This document shows positions 1 through 12,180 of a stretch of 64,000 nucleotides of DNA, piece after piece. The notes beneath the pieces are model-generated. The model saw nothing but the letters and a program-made list of their open reading frames with translations, did not search any database and was not told the origin of the DNA. The DNA is from Phallusia mammillata. Its lineage: Eukaryota; Chordata; Ascidiacea; Phlebobranchia; Ascidiidae. The stretch covers positions 1 to 64,000 of the forward strand of contig QLIY01000863.1 in the NCBI GenBank assembly GCA_003260075.1, read 5' to 3'. A program made the position numbers and the translations under genes. Numbering within the stretch: position 1 is the first letter of the stretch; every line of letters begins with the position of its first letter.

Positions 1-439
1 AAACAAAAATAAGCAGCTAGGTAAATGACGGCCGTTGGTGAAATAAGAATCTGCGACGCGGCCGTCCTAGCAAAATGGTTGTGCAAACCTGCAGGTTTTA
101 TTTTCTTTTTTGGTGTAACAAAGAGCATTGTTCGTAAGCAGAAAAACAATGACATTTTGTTGGCAGCAAAAATTTATTACTTCATATTTTTCATGTTAGT
201 GTACAGATACTAAAAATACAATGCTTCTTCATTTTGGTAAAAACTAAAAATTGCCGGAATTAAAGCAATCATGAAACAAGTTGCTTGTATTATGATGTCA
301 GAATTTAACAAAATGACAAACAGTAACTGTTGCCACTACGTTTGAACAAAACCTAATTATGACCCACCAAACAAAATGGGTTAAAAACCTGGATGTAACT
401 TGGGGTTAAAAACCAGGATGTAACTTGGGGTTCGACCAA

Positions 440-493
440 AGGCTGAAGAATGTCGTAGGGGTTCGGCCGTTACAAAAAGGTTAAGAACCACTG
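440..493 (+). mobile_element. Right end of a hAT-like element
   Basis: The segment ends in AAAAAGGTTAAGAACCACTG, the usual form of a hAT-superfamily 3' terminus (ending CTG). The matching left end (CAGTGGTTCTTAACC) is not seen between 1 and 440, so it is either outside the window or lost. The left limit given here is approximate. Confidence 0.45.
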
Positions 494-549
494 GTCTATT
501 GTGTATGTTATCTTTCCCGGGGACATCTGTAAAGGCTTGTTAATTTAAC

Positions 550-640
550 CTTCGGGCCTAAACGGGCTTCTCAAAAACGATTCGGGTTCGGGCCGGGTTT
601 CGGGCTTGTACTGTTGGGTCGTGCTACAATTTCAGGCCTG
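550..640. repeat. GCCCGAA/TTCGGGC-rich repeat fragment
   Basis: Several TTCGGGC and GGGCC units lie within 90 bp and are much richer in GC than the surroundings. The same motif family appears in opposite orientation at 51790-51960. This suggests one dispersed repeat family, probably the terminal part of a DNA transposon. Confidence 0.4.
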
Positions 641-1222
641 TTTACAACTCTGTGACAACGTAACTGCTTAAAAATTTGCAAGCAAATAACATGGACATGA
701 CGGTAACCAAATATTAACCGTTCTTAAAAAGGCAAAGAAAATATTGTTTGCGATAAGGCGCACAGTCGGTTATTTAGCAGCAAGCCGCGTTGATTCGACA
801 AAACATGGTAAACCGAGCAAACCAATGCCACAGAGTCATAGCCAGCAAACATCCATAGAACCACTAATAGGCTGATGACATAAGTTGACTCAATTCTTCG
901 TCGCTTGTAGCAGTTAAAGTTTCGTTGTAAGTCAAAGTTATTAGTTAAAGCGCGTGTTATGTTTGGGGAACCAGTAACACAATTAAAACAAAACGGCGAA
1001 GGACCATGACGATTGTATGTGGATTCACTGTTTTTCTTCACTGGAAAGCATACATGTTTATTAACTTTAAATATCTAACACAGGGTTCTTCAACGGGGGC
1101 GATATCGCCCCCCAGAGAGCGATTTCGTCCACCGAGGGAGCGATGGTGACAATTTTTTGAGTTTAGGGGCGATTTGACTGTAAAGGGGGGCGATTTCAAC
1201 ATTACTGATTGTATAAATACGT

Positions 1223-1585
1223 ACAAGAACTGTGAGACTCAGCTAACTTTACCTTACAAGCAAATTTTATTCGTCTTTCAAACACCAGGGACACAGGGCG
1301 CTTTAGCTTGAACATCTTGCCATTTGAATACATTGTGTTTGGTGGCGATTGTTTTATTTTTTTGTGAGCAAGGTTGGGCATTTAATTTGCGGGGGGGGGG
1401 ATGCACAAGAACTGTGAGACTCAGCTAACTTTACCTTACAAGGAGATTTTATTCGTCTTGCAAACACCAGCAGGGACACAGGGCGCTTTAGCTTGAACAT
1501 GTTGCCATTTGAATACTTCGTGTTTGCTGGCGATTGTTTTATTTTTTTGTGAGCAAGGTTGGGCATTTAATTTGCGGGGGGGGGG
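1223..1585. repeat. Near-identical copies 1223-1390 and 1405-1575, each followed by ten G
   Basis: About 170 bp is repeated with a few substitutions and small indels. The first copy ends at G10 (1391-1400) and the second at G10 (1576-1585). The pattern is that of unmerged allelic contig ends around a placeholder gap. Confidence 0.75.
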
Positions 1586-1693
1586 CTCTCCAAGATGTCA
1601 CATAATTTCGGGTGACACTAAAACGCTGAATGGGCGGGACGGGCGGGATGGGCGGGGGGGGGGGCACAAGGGACACTTTATTAAGGCTATGTA

Positions 1694-2381
1694 TAGTGAC
1701 GGACCATACTTTTTAAATACAAGGGTAACGAGCATTCCCTCAATTTCGTTTTGCTTTTACACTTTCTATGAGCCTACTGGCGCTTCCCAAACTGCAAGTA
1801 TTTGTAACATCAATTTATTGGCAAATCCATTGCAAGTTGATGTGGAATGTACAGCTTTCTCCTCTGCCGAGTAATGCCTTATTATTTTCAACAACAGAAG
1901 GCGATTGTTCGCGCATAATCGTAATATTATCTTGTCCATGATGTAACAAATTTTCCTCAGCTGCTTTAGAATTACCAGAAATAGATCCTGCGTGTTGTAG
2001 TAGCAATTAAATTAGGTTTTAACTGGGGGGGGGGGGCTATGTGAGTGGTGAGTGGTGACGGGCCATACTTTTTAAATACGACGGTAACGAGCATTCCCTC
2101 AAGTTGGTTTTGCTTTTACAGTTTCTATAGACCTACTGGCGCTTCCCAAACTGCAAGTATTTGTGACATTTAATTTGGCAAATCCATTGCAAGTTGATGT
2201 GGAATGTACATGTTTCTCCTCTACCGAGTAATGCCCTATTATTTTCAACAACAGAAGGCGATTGTTCGCGCATAATCGTAATATTATCTTGTCTATGATG
2301 TAACAAAATTCCTCAGCTGCTTTAGAATTACCAGAAATAGATCCTGCGTGTTGTAGTAGCAATTAAATTAGGTTTTAACTG
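1694..2381. repeat. Near-identical copies 1694-2024 and 2053-2381 around a G run
   Basis: About 330 bp is repeated with scattered substitutions. The copies are separated by G12 (2025-2036), of which the first G is probably genuine, since copy 2 continues AACTG. Another G run (1654-1664) precedes copy 1. Confidence 0.75.
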
Positions 2382-2958
2382 TTAAGTGAAGCTTTTGTGT
2401 TGCTGGGTGAATCTAACCGCTCACATCAATATCAAATGGGGCGATTTTTAGCCAGTGCCCTTAAAAGGGGGCGATTTCGCTAAAAAGGTTGAAGACCCCT
2501 GTTTTAAAGTGATATTGAAACTTGGAAAGCAGTCGCCACCCGTCGATGTAAAGTGAATAATACATGTTCTTCCTGTGTTCACCAGAGCGTCGTCACACGC
2601 AAATCCGTTAGCGCAAAACCAGCTTACCTTAATCTATAACAACTCTCCACCATGTCATTATTCAGAGATAATGAACAGCTATAAATGTTTCATTGCTAAA
2701 AGCTGTACAACTGAGTTATGCTTGTGTATGGATGGGGGCAGAGTGACTGAATAAATATGCCTTGACGCCTTTATGGGCATGTACCGACGATTTAGTTTGA
2801 AAAAATTGGTTTGGAGTTTTGGACGACTACAATTTTTAGACTTTTGCTTGCTTTTTAAGTTTTTGAAAACTTGACGCACACCCCTGCTTTGAATACTAAA
2901 TAGAATTTGTACAAATCAAACCAAATTAATCCATTCTGCAATTCATTTATGTTCTTAG

Positions 2959-5900
2959 CTGAGAAAGTGACATCTCTTGGAAAAGATTGGCACCGCCCAT
3001 GCCTGAAATGCGAAAAATGTAAAAAGACACTGTCCAGTGGAAGCCATGCCGAGGTATCTATGTCAGTGTGTGGAACTTAATACACTTTGTTTTCTAAAAA
3101 CGCTATTAATGCCAGTCATATACTGATAGTCGTAATGGATATTTGTGTAAAATACATTGTGTTTGAAGATTGTACCTTCATCCAGTATTCTTTAGGGTAT
3201 TTTGCAGCAACACTTCATGTTAAGTAAGGATATTGATGCTTCGTTTCACCAGTTTTTTCCCAGTTTATCTTAAGCTTAATTCTTAAAATAGCTTTTCTGA
3301 TCCATGTGTTTTCATTTTGACATCCATTTTTGGTGTTCTTCATCAGGACAAATAAGAGTCGTGTCTAATAGATGATTTGATATAAAGCACCAGTAGTTGC
3401 TGTTGAGCATGATACTTTGTCATTAAACCACTTTTTATAAATGGATAAACTTGTGATTGTTCTTTTGTTGTTTTTAGCACCAAGGAAAGCCCTACTGCCA
3501 CAATCCGTGCTATGCTGCTACGTTTGGACCGAAAGGTGGGTTCAGAGTTGAGACAGAAATCGCTTTGAAAAAAGTGTGAATACTAAGTGCTTGAGGCAAC
3601 CTACAAAAACTTTCTAAAAATGTTTTCGTAATAATTAAGCCAGTGCAAGTAGATTTTGATTCAGCAAAAGCGCACTGCGTTTTTTTGGTTTTGTTTGTTC
3701 GACTATGTACAACAATTTTGACGAATAACTTTTTCCAGTTAAAGTAAATGCATTGTAACCATTAAATTTTGGTTAGTTTGTAAAATGCCTTTTATTTTCA
3801 AAGTCCTATGATGTAAGTTTTCGGTGCAATTTGGGTGTTGTGTGATAACTGCAATTCTTGCTTGGGTGAAATTCAATCTAACCACTAACCATTTTTGCTT
3901 GTGTCGTTTGCATTGAAGGTTATCGGAGACCGTTGTAAAAATTTCAAGGTTATGAAGGTAGTTATTGGTGCATTATCTATTAGTAGTCCTGAGTGCATCG
4001 GTAGAAAAGTTTGTCGGGGTGCTGTGTTTTGTCCATATAACTGCAATTACAACGAAATTAATAGGTTTTGTAGTTTGTCATAGTATTATATCCTTAGCAT
4101 TGAAATAAAATTTGTCACATTTTTCAAATTTAGTCGATTGCACCACTTTTTTGCTGCGTAGGTTTCGTTAAGCGCGTACTGTTTATATGCATGTATTAGT
4201 TTTACATATGCACTGTCCATTGTTTGTATACCAATTATTCGCATTATATCAGCATGTGGGTCACAAATTACATTGCATGAATGTTGTGTTTGCTTGGTTC
4301 TGCATATTCTTGTTCGACTGCCTTTAGGTCCCGCCTATCGCGTTTCCTACAAAACGCCCATATAATTAAGCGAAACACAATACCCTGGTACAGATTTTGG
4401 TTGACAGTCAACACGTTCCACTCCGCGTTTTCAAGGCGCCGGCGAAGTAAGATATTTTCTGAATGCCTGGGGTTGTGGGGCTGCTAATGTAAGATATATG
4501 CCATCTATACGCCTGACATACTTATTTCTTCCCACATCATAATCGGGAGTTCTGTTAGTGAAAATGAAAACTGTTGGTGAAATATTTTTATTCCAGTTGA
4601 TCTTAATTTTTACTTTTTGAAGTTAAGTCATACATCAAAATGGGCGAATGGCGTTTTTTCATTTCGTTTCATTCATGTCCGCCCAACCCTGAAAGCTTTT
4701 ACCAACCAAAACCGCAGGGATTGACGATAAGCGATGACGAAAATAGAAAGGGTTGGCCAACAAAGAAGACCTTTGTGAATAGACGACAGGAAGTCGCCCA
4801 AAATTGCTTCGGCGTATTTCTAAACTATGAAACGGGTTAATTGAACTGTTACACACACAAAAATAAAATGCAGTAATGCCACGTACCCAGTCTATTTCAC
4901 ATTCCTTTTGCTTTTTAAGTTTTTCGTTGAAGATAAATTCCTTTTTAAGGTTTGAACTTGAACGGTTACTACGTGGTGACGTCAAAAGGATTGGCAAACG
5001 CCAGGCCCTAAACCGCGTCGTTCTCTTTTCTCTTTCATCGAACGCCGCAGACGCCTTAAAAATGTCAAAGTCTCTACTTGTGACGTTATTAGACACAACT
5101 TGTCGTGTTTACGTGTTGCGTAAGACATTCCTCAAACAAGAGACAGAGACATATAGGTTACACCAAAACCATCGAAACCTTACGGAGAAAACAATGAACT
5201 CTAGTCTAAATCCAATAGGCATACCATGTAAAAACAAACTACAGTTAAAGACATGCGAGGCCCAACACGTATTTTCGGAACGCAGTACCAAATATAGAGG
5301 CTTTTGGAATTTTTGCTCCATTGATGGCCTGTGATAACGTCTCTTGTATCGAAGTTGTTTTATTTACCGATTACATAGACAAGCAGTTGGTATAACTCCT
5401 GGCAGGCGTGCCAACGTTGGTACGTTAGGCAGTTTTTCATGACACGACTGTATGCGAGTTTATGTCGAGTACGTATTGTTTTTGTTAGTTTGGAATAATG
5501 TGATAGGATTAAAACCCAAATGTACACGCACGATTTTCTCCTTTTGAATTGCATCTCTATATATACATCATAGTGATCACGTCTACACGAAATAATGCGT
5601 AATTTATAATATTCAAACAATAAACAAATAAATGAATATAATTAAGTCAATGTTGTGACAACACGGCTTGACCTCTCAATAATAAAAATGGAGGCAACCA
5701 TGCTTTTGACCACGACATACATAACAAAATATAAAAGAAGCATTTTTTCAAACAAGGGGTTTTGAAACTTGCTAGTCGGGCCGTTAAAATTATGAAATGC
5801 TTAGCGGTCGCTCCAGCGGGCCATGAATTTGAGATTACTGTTCAAAACCTTTACGTCAGTGGGCACATATTATTACGGCACGATCGGTATGTACCGTCAC

Positions 5901-6372
5901 GCAACGATGGATGTATACGGAAGGTTTATGTTTGGAAAAAGCAATAGAAACGTGCTTTACTTCTGTTAGATTTTATGTTTATCAATCAGTCACTGGTAGA
6001 GCATGTACATTCCTGTGTTATATTCTGCATGGACTCTTAAATCACTTGATTTGTTTTTGTTTTAAAGACTTTTTTGAAAAAATATTAGAAAGTAATATTT
6101 CGATCGACATCTTTACCACACATTTTTTGATGTTTAACGAAACCAGTTTACCTTTTGTTCTTGTTTCTTTATTTATTTTTTGGTTAGCCCAAAGAAGTGG
6201 TGCACACAAGAATGCGCGCAGTTATCATATTCAATCATTGGCGCTTGACACAGAACTGAAACCACACGTGATAAATTTTGGTGCCAAACATTTATATTTT
6301 CATTTTTAACTGTAGTTACTTGTTTGCATTTTAGGTTTTGGACGTGGAGGTGCGGAGAGTCACGCATACTAA
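2959..6372 (+). CDS. CRIP-type LIM-only protein, 5' exon missing
   Basis: Three exons are visible: 2959-3053, 3478-3535 and 6335-6372. They join in phase and encode the C-terminal 63 or so residues of a CRIP1/CRIP3-like protein, ending at TAA (6370-6372). Seen: a LIM core with the WH..C and C..C zinc-ligand spacing, the YCHNPC second knuckle, and the glycine-rich tail [12 protein letters not shown] typical of CRIP. LIM domains bind two zinc ions and mediate protein contacts; CRIP proteins are small intracellular LIM proteins. The exon carrying the first CxxC is not found between 1 and 2958, since no VYF followed by a donor is seen, so intron 1 probably reaches past the window. Intron 3 is 2.8 kb and holds nothing I can assign. 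The exon phases match the gene at 12181 exactly, so the two are tandem paralogues. Confidence 0.88.
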
Positions 6373-8084
6373 AAATAGAAACATCGCACCTTGTCGACCG
6401 TTTCTGTGCAAACTGTATATTCAATCGACCAAAAAATGATGTAATCATGTAGCTATAAGTAGTGTTTTAACGTTTGCATGCCAACTTGTATTACACCGAT
6501 AATTTTTCCGTCCATGACTTTTTCTTGTAGTATGCTGCAGCAGTAAATGAAATACATCTAGCACTATCAAACCAAAACGAACAAATATTTTAAACGTACA
6601 CAACCCACTGCTATATTTTTGCTGCGTATTGGTGTTTTTCGCCAAATATTAAACTGACTTTTTATCAAACCTTAAACGTAAAGTATTATGGAATTACATT
6701 AACACATTGTTTAAACTCCCCATTGCAGTTATGTTTCGCCTATTGTATTAGTAATCGTGTGTATAAAGTTTTGTATGTAAAATCGTCGTTTGTGATCACA
6801 ATGCCGCTTTTTGATCTTGCAGTATATGACCAAATAACAAGACGGCTTATTAGCTTTTACTCTTTCCAACATATGAATTACCATATTTTCAAAGACCGTA
6901 CACGCGCTGCAGTCTAATAAAATATTGATGTTGTCGAGTGCTTTGCACCATTGTTTCAAAAGCTTGTACAGTATATGTAGCAAATGAATTTCTAAAATCC
7001 ACGCAAACTAATTATCAATTCCCTTTTGAAAAAATCTATTGAGATTGTATTGCTTGGATATGATCGATAAAAATCACCATTTCGGCCCAACTTTTCGAGC
7101 GAGTAACAACAGTTGGGAAGAATAAAGGCTACGAGCAAGTCAAATAGTAAATAACTTCGTTGCAAAAACAGGCGACCCAAAACTTTTATGCGACCGTTAC
7201 TTTGGAAAACACTGCTCTGCGGCGCTTAAATTACTTACAGACATAAAAACCTGGTTCGGATTCATACTAGGAAGCGTCCTGGTTCAAACCCCGCTAAAAT
7301 TTTTGTTTGTGAAAACAGTAAGAGTAAAATAAACAATATGCAACAGAAGTTTTGCCCAACAACAAAACTCAAACGAATTTTGAAAAACGTAAAATTGTAA
7401 ATAAATCAGCCAAGAGAAGTATTTGCATTTGTGCAGTGTAAATTGAGCCCAAAACCAACGCTGAGAAGTGGTCTTGTGGTCTGTGGCGCGATAATGTTAA
7501 ACTCACTTTACGGACTGGATACTTTAATTTCAGCCAACAGTGGGCGCCATTTACTAACACAAAACTTCGCTTTTGGTGTTGCATATACGAGGGTATACAC
7601 TTGTCACGCGATGACCATCTGAGGCCATTAACGGTTAATGGTCATTGATTGACTTGCTACAGAAACAAATGGTCGTGAAAGTTTGCTAGATCTAAACAAG
7701 GAAAACGCTTCAAAAGGAAATTGCAGGAATTTCCCGACGAAACTATCTACTCCGAATCCCGGAAAATTTATTTTCTCTTTGCAGAAAGTCCAAGCAATAA
7801 CATGTTTCTCAGTACAATTTTGTGCAAAAGCAACTTTTATATGTTCAAATACCTTTGTAAGTTCAATAATAAAGTAAGTAAACGTTTTCAAACCAGATCG
7901 TAAATTGTTTTTGCGAAAATGTTACTTAGTGGTATGAAAGAACGATTTTACACTTTGAAATTCACGTAACTTAAAATGGGGTCTTAATGGACAAAATCGT
8001 GTCAATTAAATGTTTGTAGCGGATACAAACCAGTTGTAGTCATCGCAATGACTTAATAATCATAAAAAAAATCATCAAATTATT

Positions 8085-8154
8085 TCGTCGGGATCCCGGA
8101 ATTCCCGCAAAATATTTTTTTATTTCCCGAATCCGGGGAAACAGAGAAACCCTA
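8085..8154. mobile_element. Fragment ending in AAACCCTA of a DNA transposon
   Basis: The block contains GGGATCCCGGAATTCCCG and ends GAGAAACCCTA. The same end type (reverse complement TAGGGTTTC) occurs at 57096 and 58055, so this is a dispersed family. No left end is found. Confidence 0.35.
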
Positions 8155-8306
8155 ACGCTTAACCAAACTGATGTAAAATGCACTTGAAACAAAAAGTTTG
8201 CATGCTTTTCTGTTGCTCCATTGTTTCTTACTATACCGTTCTAGGGAAATTGTGTTGCGATGATTTTTTTAACTATGCACAATAAGCTCATGACGCGTAG
8301 GTATAC

Positions 8307-8809
8307 TAGAGATGTACCGAATATTCGGTTTACCGAATTTATTCGGCCGAATCGGTCATTTTTGCAAAGATTCGGTTTCGGCCGAATAATTTGTTGCGAT
8401 TCGGCCGAAACCGAATCTTTTACGAACACAAATTTAAAGCGTTAAACGTGTCTTTTCTGATTATTAAGGTACCACGCAATTTTTCAAAAGCACAAACATA
8501 ACGAAAATCGCGTCAAGGTTTATCTTTTTCAACACATTATCGTTTTTCCCACTGTAATAAAAAAATATTAATTCATTGGTCGGTTACCAATCATGCTTTT
8601 TTAAACCCCATAGAACTGAAATGAGAACGAAACAGAACTTTCCTGCACTAGTTGCTTGGTAGATAAACATTTTTTCGTGTCAAACGCGTAGCGTACGACT
8701 TCGCGTGACATCATAAATGATTCGGTTGATTCGGCCAAATTTATTCGGCAAAACCGCCGAATATTCGGTTTCGGCCGAATCGAAACTTAGCCGATTCGGT
8801 ACATCACTA
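8307..8809. mobile_element. hAT-like non-autonomous element
   Basis: The left end TAGAGATGTACCGAATATTC and the right end GAATCGGTACATCACTA-type sequence form inverted repeats. Subterminal blocks of ATTCGGCCGAAT occur many times. About 500 bp lies between the ends and no transposase is seen. The flanks read AGGTATAC and GTATATAC, only a partial match for an 8-bp target duplication. The ends match a common animal hAT end type (TAGRGATGTACCGAA). Confidence 0.7.
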
Positions 8810-11043
8810 GTATATACCACTCAAATTCAAATTTGAGCATTAAGACCTTGAATAATTAAAACGATAGGATAAAAATAGAGCTTTGCGTAAACGGTTATCC
8901 ACCACCGAAGAAGGGGTAAGGCTTTATTACGTATTCTATTCAATGCCCTTCACCACCACTCACAGGAGTGTTTCCCCACAGGGATGCAACCAACCATTAT
9001 AACCCAATTTCGTTTGATATGGCAGCGCGTGCACTTTATTATGTTGAGATGGTCTTTACAATTTAATTTGCGTTTCTAATATCTTCAACAGCAGCAGCGT
9101 GATGACGTCAATGCCACCTCTGCTTGACGTCGACTGATATCATGTTACGTGACATCATCAAGACATTAATGGATATTCCAACAAATAGTTGGGATACAAT
9201 GAACGAATGATGGAAGCAATGCGCGTTTCAGGCTGTTGTGTTCGTTTGAGGTGCCTTGAATCGAGAAGCTGTTTAGGCTTTCGTATATAATTGGTATTTC
9301 CTAGCCGCACTAATGTACGGTAATCGCATTCCTTGGGGATTGCTAACAAGGAATTATAGTTTCATGTGCGATTAAGCCCGCTTTGTGTAAACGGACCGAT
9401 TTCATTTGGTATGTACTTTTGTGAGTATAGGTGGCGGAGTGGAAAACTGTAACAGCAGAGAAGTGTAGTACGAGGACCACAGGCAGTTTACAAGTTAACA
9501 TGCACCTTATTTTGTAGCAAATGACATTGACATAAGGGCAATCAACTAAAGTTATTTAGATAACCAATCGAAAAACGAACATATATTGGATAACAGTTCA
9601 TTGAATTAAGGTCAACAAACAATGTCTTCTGGCCCCTGTGGGGTATTATTTAATGAAACTCTATCCCAACTAGTGTGGCGTTCAGTGTCTACCGCTAATT
9701 AGCATTTGAAAGGCGAAAGTGACTTGTAGTTGCCTCGGAGCTTAAATTAATTCGCTTAGTGACGCAAATTATGCTTGAATAAAGGCGAATAAGGTTTCTA
9801 TTGATGGCTATAACTGTATCAGTCCCCTGGCCGACTGGTTTCTGTTAGTTTTGCTGATATGGTTGTCACGGCCCAACAAGGGAATCTAAAAATACCCAAG
9901 TTAAGCTACCTCTCTCATTACGTAGGGCTTCGTATGCAGCGAATTGGACGGATTAGATGTTTCAGTACGCTGTACTTAGTTTGTTTTCTGAGAAAAGTCA
10001 CTGGAAATATTTAGACATTGCAAACAGAAACAAGAAAAATAAGCCTTGTTTTTGAAGTACATCATTAGTAATTGAAAGCATATTTTAAAGTTGGTCTCAA
10101 ATCTGGTGTTTTTTAAGTTAAAAACCATATCTATTCCACCAGTTACGATATGTAGCCAATTCGGAAAAGTGTTATCAAAGGAGCAGCTTCGTTTCGAAAA
10201 AAGCTACATTTCGTGGCAGTAAATATTAGTCGAAATAACGTAGGTCAACATAATTTTACCACAACATCGGTGCACAACAGTTTTTCGTAATTAGCGACCC
10301 ACTTACGTTGATTAGTTTTGTTACTAAGCGGGTAAAACGTGCCGGTAATTACCCCTACACTTGTAAAGCGGGTGCTAAAGCCAGCGAAAGTAGCGTCGAG
10401 TTTAGGTTAATTTACAGCGCTGTTAAGACGGTCAGTTTGCCGAAGGGATTAGTGTTGGCAATCACAACATGCGCCAGGACAGTTCCGTTATGAGGAAAAT
10501 GACCATGCATAATGTATCAGGTTGGGTCGAAAGAGATAGCACTCGAAACTGACAGAGAGATCTGCGTTGCTTATCGTTCTGTCCGATAACTGCAATCGTC
10601 ATTTTCTAAGAAAAGTCGGATGAGATGAAGGCGACAGTCCAACAAGCCTGTTTCGAAGATAAAGGTCCCATTGAGTGTGCTGTCGAGGGATGTTTGTGTT
10701 GATGTTTGGAATGCGTGTGTGTTTGCGCAGGACAAGTGTGCTTTTACGGAACACAATAATGAACGAAAGGCTATTTATTTGTCATACTGTACCAAAAATG
10801 TAGTGAACAGCCGCTCCAATGATTTTAAAAAGGTGTTAACTCTCCTTTTTTAAGAAGTCATAATAGTCTTGGCAGACAGTTTACTTCTTTCTTACGCGAA
10901 GTATTATAATGTGAAATATTGTCGGTCTTTACCGATTTGACCTTTATCATATGCAAAAAAAGAATAATAGTGTTTCTCGGCCAATTGCAACAAGCGTAAC
11001 AAATCAATTGCGATTTGCACAGATGTTTGGGATTGCTGCTTGC

Positions 11044-11208
11044 CATCCCCCTAAAAACATTTTGTTTTCGATTTCGGGATGTTATAGACCGGGGGGGGGG
11101 GTTTCCGGATGTTAAACTACCTTCGCATTTGGAAATTTTTACAAAAATATTAGTCACATTACATCCCCCTAAAAACATTTTGTTTTCGATTTCGGGATGT
11201 TATAGACC
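11044..11208. repeat. 47-bp copies 11044-11090 and 11162-11208 around a G run
   Basis: The two 47-bp copies appear identical by eye. They are separated by G11 (11091-11101) and 60 bp of unrelated DNA. The second copy leads straight into the hAT remnant. Confidence 0.6.
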
Positions 11209-11352
11209 GCCGGTCCGCGAGGAGTTCGTTACCGGGCCGTATAATTTTTCAGTTTAAGTGCTATAAAACATTTTGCCCATGTAAGACCGGTCCGCGACAA
11301 AATTTTAGTTTCAAAAACGGTCCGCAGTGCAAAAAAAGGTTACCAGCCCCTG
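11208..11352. mobile_element. Short hAT remnant with 8-bp target duplication
   Basis: The 145-bp segment ends GGTTACCAGCCCCTG and is flanked on both sides by the same 8-mer TTATAGAC (11200-11207 and 11353-11360). Internal CGGTCCGCG repeats resemble hAT subterminal repeats. The left end lacks a clear CAGGGG start, so it is probably an internally deleted copy. Confidence 0.6.
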
Positions 11353-12180
11353 TTATAGACAAATTAACAGCAGATGTACAAAAAGAATGCCTTCAGAAAA
11401 GGTTAATTGGAGGTTAAATCGCAGCTGTTCTAGTAGCGTAGAAACACAATTTAGCGGCAAATTAGCAAAGCAGTGTACACCAGCAAGCTTGCAGTCGAAC
11501 TGCGATCAATAGTAACCCAGTTTGCAACAAATCTGCTTGGCGAGTTAATTCAGTTGAGCAACAGGCGACGAAAGGTCTTAACGATCTCCACAAGACGCGT
11601 GCACTGTTTGGCCGGTTTTATCAACTAAACATTTGTTTTTGCTAGTAGCTCTTGTAAGAAACTGTAGGTCACGTGCGCGCAACCAACCGTGGCCATAAAT
11701 CAAGACAGACAGTTGAGGGTTCTTGAGGAATGTGTTGAGTATTGGGAAACCGTAGGCCGGCAAAAGAAACAGTGAAGGGTCATTGGTCGGGCGATGGATA
11801 AGCTAATATGTGTGCTATGTTTCGCTTTTGCGAAGAATGCTGTGTACGAACGAATTTTAGATAAGGCCAGGTCGATCGCCGCGGTTTAGATTTCTGAAAG
11901 CTAAAATATTTATAACGTACGTGTGCAAATTGAATTTTAAAAACAGTTGTTAACCTATGTAAAATGAGGGTAACACAAACCGAAACCAACTTCCATATTA
12001 ATCATCTCAGTGGAATCATACTCAAGAATAGGTTTACAGTGGCAATTTTAGGGGAATTTAAAGCTGTTTTTGCCCAAACCTAATACTGATGTAATACTAA
12101 ATTTTTAGGCTTATCTTTTAAACTAACGGTTTGTCTGTGTTTTATACTTATACCCTCACCGGTCCCTGATATCATCAGAA

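Larger units (their letters stand above)
1081..2501. mobile_element. Non-autonomous hAT-like element
   Basis: The left end reads CAGGGTTCTTCAACGGGGGC and the right end GGTTGAAGACCCCTG, which are inverted repeats of the form CAGGGnTCTTCAAC. Inside both ends lie blocks of GGGGCGAT. No transposase is visible. The flanking 8-mers (ATCTAACA and TTTTAAAG) do not match, so there is no clear target-site duplication. The interior contains two haplotype-like duplications with G runs (1391-1400, 1576-1585, 1654-1664, 2025-2036), so the true element is shorter than its span here. Confidence 0.6.
1..2958. other. Transposon-rich DNA upstream of the first CRIP exon
   Basis: I see no protein-coding exon here that I can support. 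The stretch holds a hAT-like right end (to 493), a GCCCGAA-rich repeat (about 550-640) and one longer hAT-like element (1081-2501). Two near-tandem copies of about 25 bp lie at roughly 379-430. Because the first visible CRIP exon starts at 2959 with a splice acceptor, this DNA is probably intron 1 of that gene. The missing first exon would then lie beyond position 1. Confidence 0.6.
6373..12180. other. Intergenic region between the two CRIP genes
   Basis: No conserved exon is recognised on either strand. The stretch contains a complete hAT-like element (8307-8809), a fragment of a TAGGGTTTC-ended element (8085-8154), a perfect CRE motif TGACGTCA (9103-9110) with half-sites just downstream, and a short hAT remnant (11208-11352). 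Confidence 0.6.

Noticed and set aside
4876..5334. 152-codon frame inside CRIP intron 3 (+ strand)
   Set aside because: It starts with ATG but matches no family I know, has low-complexity composition and no splice or promoter support. Opposite-strand frames of similar length overlap it. Chance is likely.
7240..7300. tRNA-like B box (GGTTCAAACCCCG)
   Set aside because: No matching A box or acceptor stem is found upstream, and the cloverleaf does not fold.
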